Positions 35,090-35,342 of a stretch of DNA of 35,342 nucleotides are shown in pieces; the stretch's first letter is position 1, and each line of letters starts with the position of its first letter. Below the pieces are notes generated by a model. The model was not told where the DNA came from, ran no database searches, and saw only the letters and a program-made list of their open reading frames with translations. Source of the stretch: Aigarchaeota archaeon (GTDB lineage: Archaea; Thermoproteota; Nitrososphaeria_A; Caldarchaeales; Calditenuaceae); contig JANXDH010000006.1 of NCBI GenBank assembly GCA_025059745.1, positions 1 through 35,342 on the forward strand, given 5' to 3'. Made by a program: the position numbers and the translations under genes.

Positions 35090-35342
35090 ATGAAGGGCGT
35101 TGTACTTCATGGTGGATCGGGCACTAGACTTAGACCCTTTACATTCATTGGGCCGAAGCAGCTTATGCCAATCGCCAATAAGCCAGTCTCGGAGTACGTG
35201 GTGAGGGACTTAGTAGCCTGCGATATTAAGGAGATAGCGATAATTTTAGGCGGCACTCATCCTGAGCGCGTAAAAAACCATTATCGGGATGGCTCTTCTT
35301 ACGGGGTGAAGATCACGTACATAGATCAAGGGGAACCACTGG
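35090..35342 (+). CDS. Glucose-1-phosphate thymidylyltransferase (RmlA-like), 5' part
   Basis: The first 84 codons of a sugar-phosphate nucleotidyltransferase, cut by the right edge. The nucleotide-binding signature VLHGGSGTRLRPFT at the N-terminus and GPKQLMPIANKPVSEYVV are diagnostic. The VVLHGG form and the YIDQGEPL end match the archaeal/actinobacterial RfbA-like group that makes dTDP-glucose (or a related NDP-sugar). It starts 33 bp after the GT4 stop and would supply activated sugar to the cluster. The exact nucleotide and sugar cannot be fixed from this piece. Confidence 0.92.
   Translation, partial: MKGVVLHGGSGTRLRPFTFIGPKQLMPIANKPVSEYVVRDLVACDIKEIAIILGGTHPERVKNHYRDGSSYGVKITYIDQGEPL

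Overview
The window is archaeal chromosomal DNA. It carries the 5' part of an archaeal 16S rRNA, a hypusine-type initiation factor 5A, RNA polymerase subunit K, a group II chaperonin (thermosome), an archaellin with a class III signal peptide, a two-subunit Sulfolobus-type 2-oxoacid:ferredoxin oxidoreductase, an inositol-1-phosphate synthase and a Kae1-Bud32-RdgB cluster. Together these point to the TACK/Thermoproteota side of the Archaea, and the small heat-shock protein and chaperonin fit a thermophile. Two Sco1-type copper chaperones and a succinate dehydrogenase flavoprotein suggest aerobic respiration. I cannot fix the order or genus from this sequence alone. Genes are densely packed. Many begin about 24-30 bp after a TATA-like element, so leaderless transcripts look common.

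Layout. 1-~605: partial 16S rRNA on the minus strand, with a structured leader and promoter. 617-7409 (minus): GT4 glycosyltransferase, archaellin, aIF5A, NAD synthetase, ferredoxin oxidoreductase beta and fused gamma-alpha subunits, Hsp20. 7451-12460: an SPPY-type DNA methyltransferase, a membrane GT2 glycosyltransferase, a SufT/MIP18-like Fe-S protein, inositol-1-phosphate synthase and a DUF763 protein. 12558-15389 (minus): RpoK, thermosome and an unrecognised 261-aa protein. 15476-18243 (plus): NMN adenylyltransferase, a small C2H2 zinc-finger protein and SdhA. 18245-19781 (minus): HIT hydrolase and AmrS-like radical SAM enzyme. 19894-22714: two Sco1 proteins around a YtkA-like membrane protein, then a Na+/Ca2+ exchanger family protein. 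22794-26277 (plus): nicotinate phosphoribosyltransferase, Kae1, Bud32, RdgB. 26280-30984 (minus): an unknown winged-helix protein coupled to a second SPPY methyltransferase, a purine-type phosphoribosyltransferase and a CocE-like hydrolase.

From about 31000 to the right edge the DNA is visibly richer in A+T. After a stretch of doubtful, partly decayed reading frames (31080-32235) comes a nucleotide-sugar and glycosylation cluster. It holds an RfbH/E1-type sugar 3-dehydrase, a GT4 glycosyltransferase and the start of a glucose-1-phosphate thymidylyltransferase. This looks like the left end of a surface-polysaccharide or glycoprotein island, probably acquired or fast-evolving.

Themes. Three NAD-biosynthesis genes (nadE, nadM, pncB) lie in separate units; pncB has a perfect palindrome abutting its TATA box. 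Copper-centre assembly genes cluster at 19.9-21.7 kb. The least explained pieces are the methyltransferase plus winged-helix pair at 26.3-28.6 kb, the 261-aa protein beside the thermosome, and the sugar dehydrase that keeps the catalytic histidine but lacks the iron-sulfur cysteine loop.
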